From the NCBI RefSeq assembly GCF_000735195.1, contig NZ_JPIM01000017.1, positions 1 to 51,595 on the forward strand: a stretch of 51,595 nucleotides of DNA. The letters are read 5' to 3'. Every line of letters begins with the position of its first letter. Position 1 is the first letter of the stretch. The position numbers were made by a program, and so were the translations under genes. This DNA comes from Chloroflexus sp. MS-G. GTDB lineage: Bacteria; Chloroflexota; Chloroflexia; Chloroflexales; Chloroflexaceae. Below, one piece after another: positions 1 to 8,615 of the stretch. The notes beneath the pieces are model-generated. The model did not search any database and had not been told where the DNA came from. It saw nothing but the letters and a program-made list of their open reading frames with translations.

Positions 1-299
1 CCACCGAGGTACCCTGGGCGCGCGGGCTTCCAGCCCATAGTGGGGGCGGGTTTGACACCCGCCCCCACCATGGTGCTACTGATGCCCTGGGCGTGCGGGC
101 TTCCAGCCCGCAGGTGAGCTGCACTGGCTGCGCACGGATCGGTTTGTACTACCGAGGTACCCTGGGCGTGCGGGCTTCCAGCCCGCAGGTGAGCTGCACT
201 GGCTGTGTGCGGATCGGTTTGTACTACCGAGGTGCCCTGGGTGCGCGGGCTTCCAGCCCATAGTGGGGGCGGGTTTCAAACCCGCCCCCACCTGTGTGG
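1..299. repeat. Tandem 73-75 bp intergenic repeats with hairpins
   Basis: Four consecutive units start near 18, 91, 166 and 241, spaced 73, 75 and 75 bp. Each carries CGGGCTTCCAGCCC, itself a short inverted repeat. The two outer units carry instead of the middle spacer a strong hairpin with arms TGGGGGCGGGTTT and AAACCCGCCCCCA; the copy near 262-288 is a perfect palindrome around one base and the copy near 41-68 has one change. Short ORFs on both strands here are products of the repeats. I see no spacers as in a CRISPR array. It resembles the REP-like palindromic repeats of Chloroflexus/Roseiflexus intergenic DNA (family knowledge); function is unknown. Confidence 0.8.
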
Positions 300-754
300 T
301 GTGCAATTAGAACCAGGCCTTCCCAATGCAGAGACGATCTGCTTCGGTGCACCAATGAGCGTCTGGGTCTCTCACCTCGCTGTTCACCGAACTTCTCTCG
401 GCTCGGGTGAAAACGTTGAAAACATCCTCCTTCCATCGACAGTTGCCTTGATCTTGACATTTGTGTTATACTATCGCTAAATCCCAAACGCAACATATGT
501 GTCTCGTCCTGAGATGACAGCGCTGATGGCGCTACAGTGATTTCCCCAGTGTTACATTGCCGTTCCGGCACTATCAGGTATACATCTACGAATTCGAGTA
601 CAAATTACAGGTCTCATCATCAAGAACAAAGTCTGCTTTGCCATGCTGTCATTCTTTCATCTGCAATCTCACCATCTGACAGATTAGGTTGAGGTACTCT
701 TCACTTTCGATACGTTTATCTGTTTCTGAATGTTTCCAAGGAGAATGTGTCGTG
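300..754 (+). other. Intergenic region and leader upstream of rho
   Basis: No convincing gene lies here; the short ORFs have no ribosome-binding site and no family resemblance. The region holds the candidate rho promoter near 443-472 and then about 275 bases of untranslated leader. A small hairpin (AGCGC at 519-523 with GCGCT at 529-533) is visible in the leader, but no intrinsic terminator. Long leaders are known upstream of rho in other bacteria, where Rho terminates its own transcript, so autoregulation is plausible but only inferred. Confidence 0.55.
443..472 (+). promoter_or_regulatory. Candidate promoter of rho
   Basis: A -35 element TTGCCT (443-448) and a -10 element TATACT (467-472) are separated by 18 bases. 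A TTGACA at 454-459 is too close to the -10 to be its partner. Transcription would start near 479, giving a leader of about 275 bases. It is the best sigma-70-like match seen upstream of rho. Confidence 0.5.
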
Positions 755-2101
755 ATGACGGTTGCTGAACTTGAAACGAAGACGCTCGCGGATCTGCGCG
801 AAATGGCGCGTAAACTTGACATTTCAGGGATTAGCTCGCTGAAAAAACGTGAGTTGATCGACAAACTCATCGAAGCTCAGAATGCGAAGCAGATGATGAA
901 CACCGCACCAACGGTTGCGGTTGTCGATCCTCCTCCTGTTGTCGAGAGTAATGCCGTCGATAGTACCATTGTCGAGCGCGGTGCTATCGAGTTTGGCACG
1001 ATTTATAGCGACGGTATCCTGGATATTATGCCGGAGGGTTTTGGCTTTCTGCGCGGCAACCGGATGCTTCCCAGTCCTGAGGATGTGTACGTCTCGCAAT
1101 CTCAAATTCGACGCTTCGCTCTCCGCAGCGGCGACCGGATTTGGGGGCAGATTCGTCCGCCAAAAGAGAATGAACGCTACTATTCGCTCCTGCGCGTCGA
1201 GAAAATTAATGAACAAGATCCGGAAACTGCCCGTAAACGTCCATTCTTCGATCAGCTTACACCAATCTTTCCTAACGAACAGATTAAGTTAGAAACCGAG
1301 CCAAACCTCTTGCACACACGCCTGGTTGACCTGATTGCTCCTATCGGACGTGGGCAACGTGGTCTCATCGTCTCGCCACCCAAGGCAGGGAAGACGATGC
1401 TGCTCAAGGCGATTGCTAACGGTATTACAACCAATTACCCCGATATTACGCTCATGGTTTTGCTCATCGGTGAACGGCCAGAAGAGGTGACCGATATGCG
1501 GCGTTCGGTACGCGGTGAGGTGATCTCTTCGACGTTTGATGAGCCGGTCGAGAACCACACAAAAGTTGCCGAAATGACGCTTGAACGTGCAAAGCGGCTG
1601 GTGGAAATTGGGCATGATGTGGTGATCTTGATGGACTCGATCACACGTCTGGCGCGCGCCTACAACGTCGCGATGCCGCCGAGTGGTCGTACTCTGTCTG
1701 GTGGTATTGATCCGATTGCGCTGTATCCGCCGAAGCGATTCTTCGGTGCTGCCCGGAACATCGAAAACGGTGGATCGTTAACGATTATCGCCACCTGTCT
1801 TATTGATACAGGATCGCGGATGGACGATGTGATCTACGAGGAATTCAAGGGCACCGGGAATATGGAGCTGCACCTTGATCGGAAACTGGCCGAAAAGCGC
1901 ATTTTCCCCGCTATCGATATTCAGCGTTCTGGGACACGACGTGAGGACCTCTTGCTCAGCCCTGAAACGTTACGCCAGGTGTGGACGTTACGCCGCATGG
2001 TGAGTATGCTTGGTGAAAATGAGGGCACGGAGCTGATGCTGACTCGGATGGCGAAAACAAAATCGAACGCAGAGTTTTTGCAGACATTGAGTAAGAGCTG
2101 A
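755..2101 (+). CDS. rho: Transcription termination factor Rho
   Basis: Rho is the hexameric RNA-dependent ATPase that pulls transcripts from RNA polymerase. The 448-residue product has the helical Rho_N domain (about 1-45), the cold-shock-like RNA-binding domain (about 75-152) and the RecA-type ATPase core. The Walker A motif PPKAGKT is at 208-214; the R-loop KGTGN and the segment [12 protein letters not shown] are also present. The length is near that of simple Rho proteins, so no large insertion domain is present beyond a short proline-rich linker at about 50-72. I chose ATG 755 because AAGGAG lies at 738-743; GTG 752 directly before it is an alternative. A reading frame open further upstream to 689 has no ribosome-binding site. 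The next gene starts 78 bases downstream on the same strand. Confidence 0.97.
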   Translation: MTVAELETKTLADLREMARKLDISGISSLKKRELIDKLIEAQNAKQMMNTAPTVAVVDPPPVVESNAVDSTIVERGAIEFGTIYSDGILDIMPEGFGFLRGNRMLPSPEDVYVSQSQIRRFALRSGDRIWGQIRPPKENERYYSLLRVEKINEQDPETARKRPFFDQLTPIFPNEQIKLETEPNLLHTRLVDLIAPIGRGQRGLIVSPPKAGKTMLLKAIANGITTNYPDITLMVLLIGERPEEVTDMRRSVRGEVISSTFDEPVENHTKVAEMTLERAKRLVEIGHDVVILMDSITRLARAYNVAMPPSGRTLSGGIDPIALYPPKRFFGAARNIENGGSLTIIATCLIDTGSRMDDVIYEEFKGTGNMELHLDRKLAEKRIFPAIDIQRSGTRREDLLLSPETLRQVWTLRRMVSMLGENEGTELMLTRMAKTKSNAEFLQTLSKS

Positions 2102-2179
2102 CCCAATGCAACTTTGCCCATACGCGATACGTACAGAATGGTGCAGGGATGTGCTAGCCCGTCAAGAAGGAGGTTTCTG

Positions 2180-3133
2180 ATGAATTGTCCACAGTGTGGC
2201 GCTCCGGTAGCCCCTAACACTCGTTTTTGTACCAACTGCGGCGCACGGTTAATGCCGGCGTCATCAACACCGACGCCACCGCCACTGGTGCCGCCTTCTG
2301 GTACATCTGCCAGTATGGCTGATGTCTATGATAACCGCCCTGGCGAGCGGATCGACCTACCGGATCCACCGATTGTTGGCACCGGCGTTGGGGCAAGTGG
2401 CTTACGCTACAAAATTATTGGGACGACGATGCAGGCAGTGGTCCTCGAAGTCCCCGCTGGACAGACGGTCTTTTCTGAACGTGGTGGAATGAGCTGGATG
2501 AGTGCCAATGTGCAGATGCAAACCAACATGGAGGGTGGTCTGGGAGGCGCTTTCAAGCGCATGTTCTCCGGTGAGTCGATCTTTATGGTCAACTTCACTC
2601 CACAAGGTGGACCGGGGATCATCGGCTTCTCAGCCGAATTCCCGGGGAAAATTGTCCCGCTCAACCTGGGGCCTGGTCAGACGATGATTTGCCAGAAAGA
2701 TGCCTTTATGTGCGCCGAACGTAGTGTATCGCTTGATATTCACTTCCGCCGCAAACTCGGCGCCGGGTTATTCGGTGGGGAAGGGTTTATCATGCAAAAG
2801 ATTACCGGCCCAGGCCTCGCATTTGTTGAACTTGACGGTGAGATTGTTGAGTACACGCTCGAAGCTAACCAGATGCTGAAGGTCGATACCGGCCATGTGG
2901 CAATGTACGAACCAACGGTCAACTTTGATGTAGAGATAGTCCGTGGTTTCAAGAACATCCTCTTTGGCGGCGAGGGCCTGTTCCTGACTACTCTCCGTGG
3001 GCCGGGGCGGGTTTGGCTCCAGACGATGCCAGCAATGAATCTTGCCAAGAAACTGGCCCAGTATATGCCGTCTACAAGTGGTTCAAGTGGTGGAGGGGGG
3101 ATTAATTTTGGCAATCTGTTCACGAATGATTAG
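2180..3133 (+). CDS. AIM24-family protein with N-terminal zinc ribbon
   Basis: The 317-residue protein begins with a zinc ribbon: CPQC near residue 3 and CTNC about 15 residues later. A proline/threonine-rich linker follows, to about residue 40. The rest is a glycine-rich beta domain of the AIM24/DUF124 (TIGR00266) family, with repeated GG/GEGF/GPG turns, ending in a low-complexity Ser/Gly tail. The AIM24 fold is a beta-rich trimeric barrel in known members; its bacterial role is not established. The ATG at 2180 is preceded by AAGGAGG at 2167-2173, which fixes the start; the frame is open further upstream without a site. It may share a transcript with rho, since no terminator lies between them. 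The zinc-ribbon fusion suggests binding to a partner or nucleic acid, which is inference. Confidence 0.85.
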   Translation: MNCPQCGAPVAPNTRFCTNCGARLMPASSTPTPPPLVPPSGTSASMADVYDNRPGERIDLPDPPIVGTGVGASGLRYKIIGTTMQAVVLEVPAGQTVFSERGGMSWMSANVQMQTNMEGGLGGAFKRMFSGESIFMVNFTPQGGPGIIGFSAEFPGKIVPLNLGPGQTMICQKDAFMCAERSVSLDIHFRRKLGAGLFGGEGFIMQKITGPGLAFVELDGEIVEYTLEANQMLKVDTGHVAMYEPTVNFDVEIVRGFKNILFGGEGLFLTTLRGPGRVWLQTMPAMNLAKKLAQYMPSTSGSSGGGGINFGNLFTND

Positions 3134-3470
3134 CATAGGCCTGAATATTCCTTATACCGACAGTTGCCCACTGCTATTCCTCCCTTCCTCGCCCAAAATG
3201 GCCGAGGAAGGGAGTAGAGGTGAGAGGGTTTTTCAACATTTCTGGTATGTTTGATATGTCATGCCATCCCTATCTCTCACGCTCTCTTCGCTCCGAGACG
3301 TCCTCACTGTTGGCTGAGCGCTGCTGCATTGGATAACAACTTCGGTTAGAATATTGCTGTACAGTCATTGAGGAGTGTGGTACGCTACATACACAACAGG
3401 TACTATTTAGTACGGAAGACGGATAGGGGCTGTCTGGCGTGGGGGAAGTGTACGACAAAGGAGTGAGTTT
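3134..3470. other. Intergenic region with hairpin, no gene
   Basis: The 337 bases hold a perfect 12-bp inverted repeat at 3180-3214, annotated separately, and then AT-richer sequence that probably carries the ybaB-recR promoter. I could not assign -35 and -10 elements with confidence. The short ORFs here have no ribosome-binding site. Confidence 0.6.
3180..3214 (+). terminator. Hairpin downstream of the AIM24 gene, possible terminator
   Basis: CTCCCTTCCTCG (3180-3191) and CGAGGAAGGGAG (3203-3214) form a perfect 12-bp stem with an 11-base loop, 47 bases after the AIM24 stop codon. No T-run follows at once; GAGGGTTTTTC comes about 15 bases later. It may be a weak terminator or part of a dispersed repeat, because a similar hairpin followed by GGTGAGAGGGTT is seen near 21628-21680. 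Confidence 0.45.
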
Positions 3471-3773
3471 ATGAATCAGCGGCAACTGATGCAAATGGCC
3501 CAACAAATGCAGCGCCAGATGCAAAAGGTACAGGAAGAATTGGCGGCCACGATTGTTGAAGGAACTGCTGGTGGCGGTGCAGTGACGGTCAAAATGAACG
3601 GTCACCGTGAAGTGCAATCGATCACTATCTCACCTGAAGTTGTTGACCCCAACGATGTTGATATGTTGCAAGACCTCTTGCTCGTTGCGATCAATGATGC
3701 CTCACGGAAAGCTCAGCAACTGGCCGAAGAGCGAATGCAGCCACTAACTGGTGGTCTCAAGGGGCTATTCTAG
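3471..3773 (+). CDS. ybaB: YbaB/EbfC nucleoid-associated protein
   Basis: The 100-residue product has the YbaB/EbfC pattern: an N-terminal helix rich in Met and Gln (about 1-28), a central beta segment with TAGGGAVTVKMNG, and a C-terminal helix with DLLLVAINDA. Family members are dimeric DNA-binding proteins that coat the nucleoid. ATG 3471 follows AAAGGAG with good spacing. The gene is directly followed by recR, the typical neighbour in bacteria, and the two are probably cotranscribed; a gap of 83 bases separates them. Confidence 0.95.
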   Translation: MNQRQLMQMAQQMQRQMQKVQEELAATIVEGTAGGGAVTVKMNGHREVQSITISPEVVDPNDVDMLQDLLLVAINDASRKAQQLAEERMQPLTGGLKGLF

Positions 3774-3856
3774 GCCAATGTGGTATTCGGTGCGGAATAC
3801 AGTGATGTCGGGGAATAACCCCTGGCATCAGTTTTATTCGCGTGGGAGCCTATGGT

Positions 3857-4471
3857 ATGACTGCGCGTCCTGAACAATTGATAGCCCCACCGGTGGCGCG
3901 CCTGATCGAGGAGTTTGCCAAGCTACCCGGCATTGGCCCAAAAACTGCCTCGCGTCTTACCTTCTTTCTCTTGCGTGCCGAACCAAAGCAGGCTCAGGCT
4001 CTCGCGCAGGCCATCCTCGACGTGAAAGAACAGGTCGGCTACTGTCGGCGCTGTTTCAACATTACGGTGGGTGAGTTGTGCCCAATTTGTCTCGATCCAT
4101 CACGTGATCAGACGAAAGTTTGTGTCGTTGAAGAACCGCTCGATGTCCTGGCCATCGAGCGCACCGGTGCGTACCGTGGGTTGTATCACGTGCTCCACGG
4201 CCACATTGCTCCGCTTGAAGGAATATACCGTGAGGATCTCAAGATCGATGAGTTGTTAACTCGTATTCGGAGTGAACCGATACAGGAAGTGATCCTCGCT
4301 ACGAATCCCAATACTGAGGGTGAAGCAACTGCTTTTCTGCTGCTCCGTGATTTGGCGCCGCTGGGTGTGCGGGTAACGCGCCTGGCGCGCGGATTACCAA
4401 CCGGGGGTGATCTCGAATGGGCTGACCCGGAGACTCTCGGTTCGGCATTTGAAGGACGGCGTGAGTTGTAG
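3857..4471 (+). CDS. recR: Recombination mediator RecR
   Basis: RecR acts with RecF/RecO to load RecA on gapped DNA. The 204-residue product has the N-terminal helix-hairpin-helix (KLPGIGPKTASR, about 22-33), a four-cysteine zinc finger (Cys63, 66, 75, 78) and a Toprim domain from about residue 88 to 170 with the segment TNPNTEGEAT. The C-terminal RLARGLPTGGDLEWADPETL is diagnostic. I start at ATG 3857 because GGGAG lies at 3844-3848; GTG 3842 is in frame but overlaps that site. The gene follows ybaB on the same strand. Confidence 0.96.
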   Translation: MTARPEQLIAPPVARLIEEFAKLPGIGPKTASRLTFFLLRAEPKQAQALAQAILDVKEQVGYCRRCFNITVGELCPICLDPSRDQTKVCVVEEPLDVLAIERTGAYRGLYHVLHGHIAPLEGIYREDLKIDELLTRIRSEPIQEVILATNPNTEGEATAFLLLRDLAPLGVRVTRLARGLPTGGDLEWADPETLGSAFEGRREL

Positions 4472-4503
4472 GGGGAGCCGAGCTATTTCTCATTCAGATA
4501 GGT

Positions 4504-4875
4504 ATGAATGTGAATACCATTCTCAACGAAGCCATTGCCAGCGTGAAAGGGGCACAGTTTGCCGGTATTGTCGGCACCGATGGGTTGAGCGTGGCAATGG
4601 CTTATCATCCGAATGCCGCAGAACTCGATGTTGATGTTGAACTCGCTGAACTGGAATTGGCCGATCTAACCTCACGTGCCGCGGCAGCCGCTAATCGGAT
4701 CGGCGCCGGTTATGTTCGTGATCTGGTGCTGGAAACCGATGCCATGCTTATGCTGGCAACGCAGATCATTCCCGGTTACTATGGCGTACTCGGCGTGTTA
4801 AGTGAAATTGCTAATTTGGGCAAGGCTCGCTTTGCGCTTCAGGCGATGGTAGAACGAGTGCGGGTTGAGTTATAA
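4504..4875 (+). CDS. Roadblock/LC7 domain protein
   Basis: This 123-residue single-domain protein matches the Roadblock/LC7 (MglB-like) pattern: an N-terminal helix, then GIVGTDGLSVA, a long central helix rich in Ala and Glu, and the late beta/helix pair ending with KARFALQAMVERVRVEL. Such proteins bind small Ras-like GTPases and act as GAPs or scaffolds, for example MglB on MglA. No GTPase gene lies beside it here, so the partner is not known. It follows recR by 32 bases and may be on the same transcript. The ribosome-binding site is weak. Its last 6 bases overlap the end of the convergent DUF3037 gene. Confidence 0.8.
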   Translation: MNVNTILNEAIASVKGAQFAGIVGTDGLSVAMAYHPNAAELDVDVELAELELADLTSRAAAAANRIGAGYVRDLVLETDAMLMLATQIIPGYYGVLGVLSEIANLGKARFALQAMVERVRVEL

Positions 4876-5292
4876 CCTGCTGTTGGTTGCGCCAACCACG
4901 AGCTGCCCCGGCCATAAGACCATTTGCCGAAAGATGTGATCGAGCATCTTCTGCGGTGACTCGCATAGTCCACAATGAACTGCTGAAGGCTGGATCATGG
5001 TACTGCGTGTCGCTGTGAGCCAGCGGAATCGTTCGTAGAGCGGAAGTTCGCCAATCGGCCCGGCCTTGGCGCCACCAGTGCAGACGACCTCAAACGCATG
5101 TAATTGCTCACGCACCGGTACCAGATCGAGATCAGGCCAGAGTGCGGCAATGCGTGCCTCATCGAGGTGAATACGAATACCTAGAAACCGTTGTTGTCGG
5201 CAGAGCAGCACCACACCAATGTTGATCCGTTCACCTCGTTCGACCCGTGGTACCAGACGCAACAACGCATATTCAAAGGCGCTCGCGGGCAT
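4870..5292 (-). CDS. DUF3037 family protein
   Basis: The 140-residue product fits DUF3037: an N-terminal segment EYALLRLVPRVERGERINIGV followed by a mid segment about Asp and Glu positions and a C-terminal half containing AGPIGELPLYERFRWLTATR. The function is unknown, but DUF3037 genes are regularly placed beside HipA-like kinase genes, as here. I chose the ATG at 5292 because AGGAGG lies at 5299-5304; the frame is open further upstream to 5316. It overlaps the 3' end of the HipA-like gene by 20 bases, which suggests translational coupling. A toxin-kinase partner role is inference. Confidence 0.8.
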   Translation of the reverse strand: MPASAFEYALLRLVPRVERGERINIGVVLLCRQQRFLGIRIHLDEARIAALWPDLDLVPVREQLHAFEVVCTGGAKAGPIGELPLYERFRWLTATRSTMIQPSAVHCGLCESPQKMLDHIFRQMVLWPGQLVVGATNSRL

Positions 5293-6049
5293 CGATAGCC
5301 TCCTGTACAAATGCACGTGGTGCAGTCAGCCGCAGACCGAGATATTCTACATAGGCCGCTCGATGAGCTTCGACGGAAGGGAAGCGGTGATCGACCAGCC
5401 ATTCCTCAGGGACATTCGCCACAATGTTCCAGAGTAGCTCTGGCGTGATCCGGCTTGTCAGTTCGCGGTCGGCGGTTTCCAGCTCGGTAGCGATGGGTAA
5501 CAAGACATGATCCCGAATCTGGCTGAAGGGGTTACGGGCACGCTGTTGATAATCTTGCCATGTGTAATGCATGTACAACGACGCACCGTGATCGATGAGA
5601 AAAAGCTGCCGATGCCACCAGAGCAGATTTGTATTGCGCGGTGTACGATCAACATTCGTGATAAACGCATCAAACCAGACAATGAGTGACGCAAGTCTCC
5701 TGTCGAGGGTGCGGGTTGCGACTGGATCGAACGCTAACGCACCGGGTAAGAAATCGACCGCCAGATTCAAGCCAGCACTAGCGGAAAGCAGGTCTTGTAT
5801 CTCACGGTCGGGTTCGTTGCGGCCTAATGCCGGATCGATATCGATAAATACCAGTTCAGGGATCGGTAAGCCAAGCGCACGGGCCAGTTCACCACAAATC
5901 AGTTCAGCTACTAATACTTTTGGCCCCTGTCCGGCGCCGCGAAATTTTACCACGTACAGCCCATCATCGTCGGCTTCAACAATTGCTGGCAACGACCCTC
6001 CCTCGCGTAAAGGTGTAACGTAACGAGTGGCAGTTACTCTCCGTATCAT
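5273..6049 (-). CDS. HipA-like kinase
   Basis: The 258-residue product resembles the small HipA-related kinases. An N-terminal glycine-rich lobe with Lys (YVVKFRGAGQG, about 33-43) and a catalytic segment with FDAFITNVDRTPRNTNLL, followed by LFLIDHGASLY, give the Asp/Asn and DFG-like residues expected in the fold. HipA proteins phosphorylate protein substrates and some act as toxins; this shorter type lacks the usual HipB partner and is paired here with DUF3037 on its 3' side. Its ATG overlaps the stop codon of the upstream GH13 gene by one base (TGATG), so the three minus-strand genes look like an operon. Whether it is a toxin cannot be told from sequence. Confidence 0.75.
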   Translation of the reverse strand: MIRRVTATRYVTPLREGGSLPAIVEADDDGLYVVKFRGAGQGPKVLVAELICGELARALGLPIPELVFIDIDPALGRNEPDREIQDLLSASAGLNLAVDFLPGALAFDPVATRTLDRRLASLIVWFDAFITNVDRTPRNTNLLWWHRQLFLIDHGASLYMHYTWQDYQQRARNPFSQIRDHVLLPIATELETADRELTSRITPELLWNIVANVPEEWLVDHRFPSVEAHRAAYVEYLGLRLTAPRAFVQEAIDARERL

Positions 6050-7815
6050 CAGCGCTCCAGTTTGAAGATGTAGCCGGTTTGAGCCGGGATTTCGGTAAAT
6101 GGTTGATAATCAACAATGACGCCATTATCAATTCTCAGTGGCGCTGCCGGTGCTGGTGGCGTGCCGAAGAGCGCAGTCAATTGGTAGGTTCCATTCGGCA
6201 GATCACTACTATCCAGCGTCAGTGAAAATGGCCCGGCAGGTGTCTTGTCAAAGTTGATCATCACTACTACTATATCATCACCGCTTCGTCGGATATAGGC
6301 AGCAATACCGGCGCCTTTAACGGTTAGTGGCCAGAAATCACCGGTTGCCAGGGCTGGGGTACCAACGTGGAGATGAATTAATTGCCGATACGTGTTCAGT
6401 AGCGAGTCTGGGTCTTGATCCTGTAGCATTACATTCTTTTCCGGATAGTCGCGTTGTGGAAGCTGCCAGGGAATACCAGCCGAAAACCCACCAAACTCCT
6501 CTTTCGTCCATTGCATCGGAGTACGGATACGTTCATCGGGTTTCACTCCCAGCATCCCAATCTCTTCACCGTAGTAGATGAAGGGTAAACCCGGCATGGT
6601 CAAGAGTGCCAATGCGGCAAGTTTCGCTTTTGCGAAGTCGTTGCCCAGCACCGACATTACCCGATTCTGGTCGTGATTGGTCAGGAATGGTGCCCAGCGT
6701 TGGTAAGGAAGTTTGGTGTAAGCCTCTTGCACTGCTTGCATGAATAGGCGCGCTAAACCCGTATTGGCCGCACCGCGGATTTGGTTGGCTACTTCAAACT
6801 CAAAATAGTAGTCAAGTTGATCGGGATAATACGGCGCCAGGGTGCGGGGATTCCCGTTGAAGACTTCACCAATTGTGAAGGTGCCCGGCAGTTCGCGCTC
6901 GAGAAAGCGGCGAAACGCACGCAGCCACTCAAATGTTTCAGCAGTGTCTTCCTGAAGCGTATGGTATTCGATCAAATGCTTAATGGCGTCAAGGCGGAAG
7001 CCAGCAACTCCCATTTCTTCAACCCAGAAGCGTGCAATCTTATATGCTTCCGCAGTTACGGCTGGATTCCGGTAGTTGAGATCAGGCATGCCACCCCAGA
7101 AAACGCCGTAGTAGTATTCATCACGAACGGGCGATTTATGCCAGACCACATTATTGCCAAACGGGCCGCGATAGCCAGGATCGATGGCCGACCAGAGATA
7201 CCAGTCACGGTAGGGTGAATTCGGATCGCGTAACGCTTCCTGAAACCAGGGGTGCTGGGTGCTGGTATGGTTCAACACCAGATCAATAATAATCTTGATA
7301 CCACGTCGTTCGGCTTCCGCTACCAGACGCTTGAAGTCATCATTAGTACCGTAGTCGTGTTCAACTGTGTAATAGTCGATGGTGTCATACCCATGGTAAC
7401 TTGCAGCTTCGGCTACCGGCATCAACCAGATACAATTGATCCCTAGATCGGTGGTGGTAGTCGGGTCGCCATCGTTCAGATAATCCAGTTTGGCAATGAT
7501 CCCGTTAATATCACCGATTCCGTCACCATCACTGTCGTAGAACGAACGCACGAAGATTTCATAGCAGACCGCACTATCCCACCAACCGGCTGCAAGAGGA
7601 AATGGTGTTGCCGTTGGGCCAGGGGTTATCCGCGGTGGTAATGTCGGCAATCGCGGATCACGGGTAGGCGTTGGTGGCCGGTTACTCGTTGGCGTGTTGA
7701 CCGTGATCGGAGTGGGTGATGAGTCGGTTGATGGCGCTGCTGGCATCCCACACGCTACAAGCAAGATGATCATCAGCAGGGTACATACTGTTCGGTGCAT
7801 AAGCAATCGTTTCAT
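6049..7815 (-). CDS. GH13 alpha-amylase family lipoprotein
   Basis: The 588-residue product is an exported glycoside hydrolase of family 13. A signal peptide ends in the lipobox LLVAC at about residue 22, followed by a Pro/Thr-rich linker to about 70. The TIM barrel follows, with the conserved DLVLNHTS, the nucleophile region GFRLDAIKHL, the acid/base region TIGEVFNG and the TNHDQNR segment. A C-terminal beta domain occupies about the last 80 residues. It should hydrolyse alpha-glucans or oligosaccharides at the cell surface; the exact substrate (alpha-amylase, alpha-glucosidase or neopullulanase type) cannot be fixed. Start ATG 7815 has no clear ribosome-binding site, and ATG 7800 is an alternative. 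A promoter is proposed at 7840-7867. Confidence 0.9.
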   Translation of the reverse strand: MKRLLMHRTVCTLLMIILLVACGMPAAPSTDSSPTPITVNTPTSNRPPTPTRDPRLPTLPPRITPGPTATPFPLAAGWWDSAVCYEIFVRSFYDSDGDGIGDINGIIAKLDYLNDGDPTTTTDLGINCIWLMPVAEAASYHGYDTIDYYTVEHDYGTNDDFKRLVAEAERRGIKIIIDLVLNHTSTQHPWFQEALRDPNSPYRDWYLWSAIDPGYRGPFGNNVVWHKSPVRDEYYYGVFWGGMPDLNYRNPAVTAEAYKIARFWVEEMGVAGFRLDAIKHLIEYHTLQEDTAETFEWLRAFRRFLERELPGTFTIGEVFNGNPRTLAPYYPDQLDYYFEFEVANQIRGAANTGLARLFMQAVQEAYTKLPYQRWAPFLTNHDQNRVMSVLGNDFAKAKLAALALLTMPGLPFIYYGEEIGMLGVKPDERIRTPMQWTKEEFGGFSAGIPWQLPQRDYPEKNVMLQDQDPDSLLNTYRQLIHLHVGTPALATGDFWPLTVKGAGIAAYIRRSGDDIVVVMINFDKTPAGPFSLTLDSSDLPNGTYQLTALFGTPPAPAAPLRIDNGVIVDYQPFTEIPAQTGYIFKLER

Positions 7816-7839
7816 TGTGAATTAATCGTTATTATCTGC

Positions 7840-7867
7840 ATTATAGCTGATGTTCTGCCGTTAGCAA
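7840..7867 (-). promoter_or_regulatory. Candidate promoter of the GH13 operon
   Basis: On the minus strand TTGCTA (7867-7862) and TATAAT (7845-7840) are separated by 16 bases, placing transcription start near 7832, about 17 bases from the GH13 start codon. The -10 is a perfect consensus. It would transcribe the GH13, HipA-like and DUF3037 genes together. Confidence 0.6.
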
Positions 7868-7876
7868 CTTCCTGGT

Positions 7877-8542
7877 TCAGGCAAAGAGCTGACGTAACTC
7901 TTCGGCAAAGCGGCGTGCACCACCTTGGGCTGGATGACGAACCACTGCATGGGGAATACCGAGACGGCAGAGGGCCTGATCAGCAATTCGACCCATCGCC
8001 ACAACCGGGCAGGCAGAAAAGAGACTGCACACGCGCTCTAGGAAGGGTAACCCAAGCCTCAGTTCGTGCTGGCGTGGAGTACGATTGCTCTGTGGTTGAC
8101 CTGGTTGATGTGGATGAAGTGGAAACGCATTCCAGCCAACGGCAAATAGCTTTAGCGCTGCTAACTCGCGATAGACAATCGTCGCAGTCGGTTCACGTGA
8201 AATTCGGCCATCAGTGGTTGCCAGGGCAAATCCCCGTTCAACCCCAAATTGATGTAGTGGTTCAATGCCGGACAGCAGAATCTGTTCACTGGTGAAAGGA
8301 ACGCCGGTTCGTCGTGCACCGTTGTAACCGGGGGCTTCGCCGACCAATAGCAGATCGGGACCACGCTCCAGCGCCAGCGTCAGCGCCAGGGCCAGATTGT
8401 TCCGTCGAATGGCATTGCCGAGGGTTTGCAACGCATCAGCAGCATCCCAGGCATAGATATTGACCGTATCAGGTGGCGCCTCTAGCTCAGCCAGATCACT
8501 GATCAGTTCGTTAATCATCGATGGTGACATACTGTTTAACAT
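7877..8542 (-). CDS. Uracil-DNA glycosylase superfamily protein
   Basis: The 221-residue product has the two motifs of the uracil-DNA glycosylase fold: GEAPGYNGARRTGVPF at about 68-83, which holds the catalytic-water and uracil-stacking region, and RHPAQGGARRF at about 202-212, the His-containing DNA-intercalation loop. These enzymes remove uracil from DNA. The subfamily is not clear: the four-cysteine iron-sulfur pattern of families 4 and 5 is not seen, so it is likely a divergent branch. In-frame ATGs at residues 5 and 9 are possible alternative starts. It is divergent from the alpha/beta hydrolase gene, with 73 bases between them. Confidence 0.75.
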   Translation of the reverse strand: MLNSMSPSMINELISDLAELEAPPDTVNIYAWDAADALQTLGNAIRRNNLALALTLALERGPDLLLVGEAPGYNGARRTGVPFTSEQILLSGIEPLHQFGVERGFALATTDGRISREPTATIVYRELAALKLFAVGWNAFPLHPHQPGQPQSNRTPRQHELRLGLPFLERVCSLFSACPVVAMGRIADQALCRLGIPHAVVRHPAQGGARRFAEELRQLFA

Positions 8543-8615
8543 CAGCTCATACGACTGCCAACAAACTGTAACTGTTTGGGATTATAGTGGATCTCGGAAT
8601 AGAGGAGGTTCTACC

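Noticed and set aside
1..299. CRISPR array
   Set aside because: Units are contiguous near-identical 75-bp repeats without unique spacers, and no cas genes are near.
205..571. ORFs upstream of rho
   Set aside because: They overlap the tandem repeats and the promoter region and have no ribosome-binding sites.
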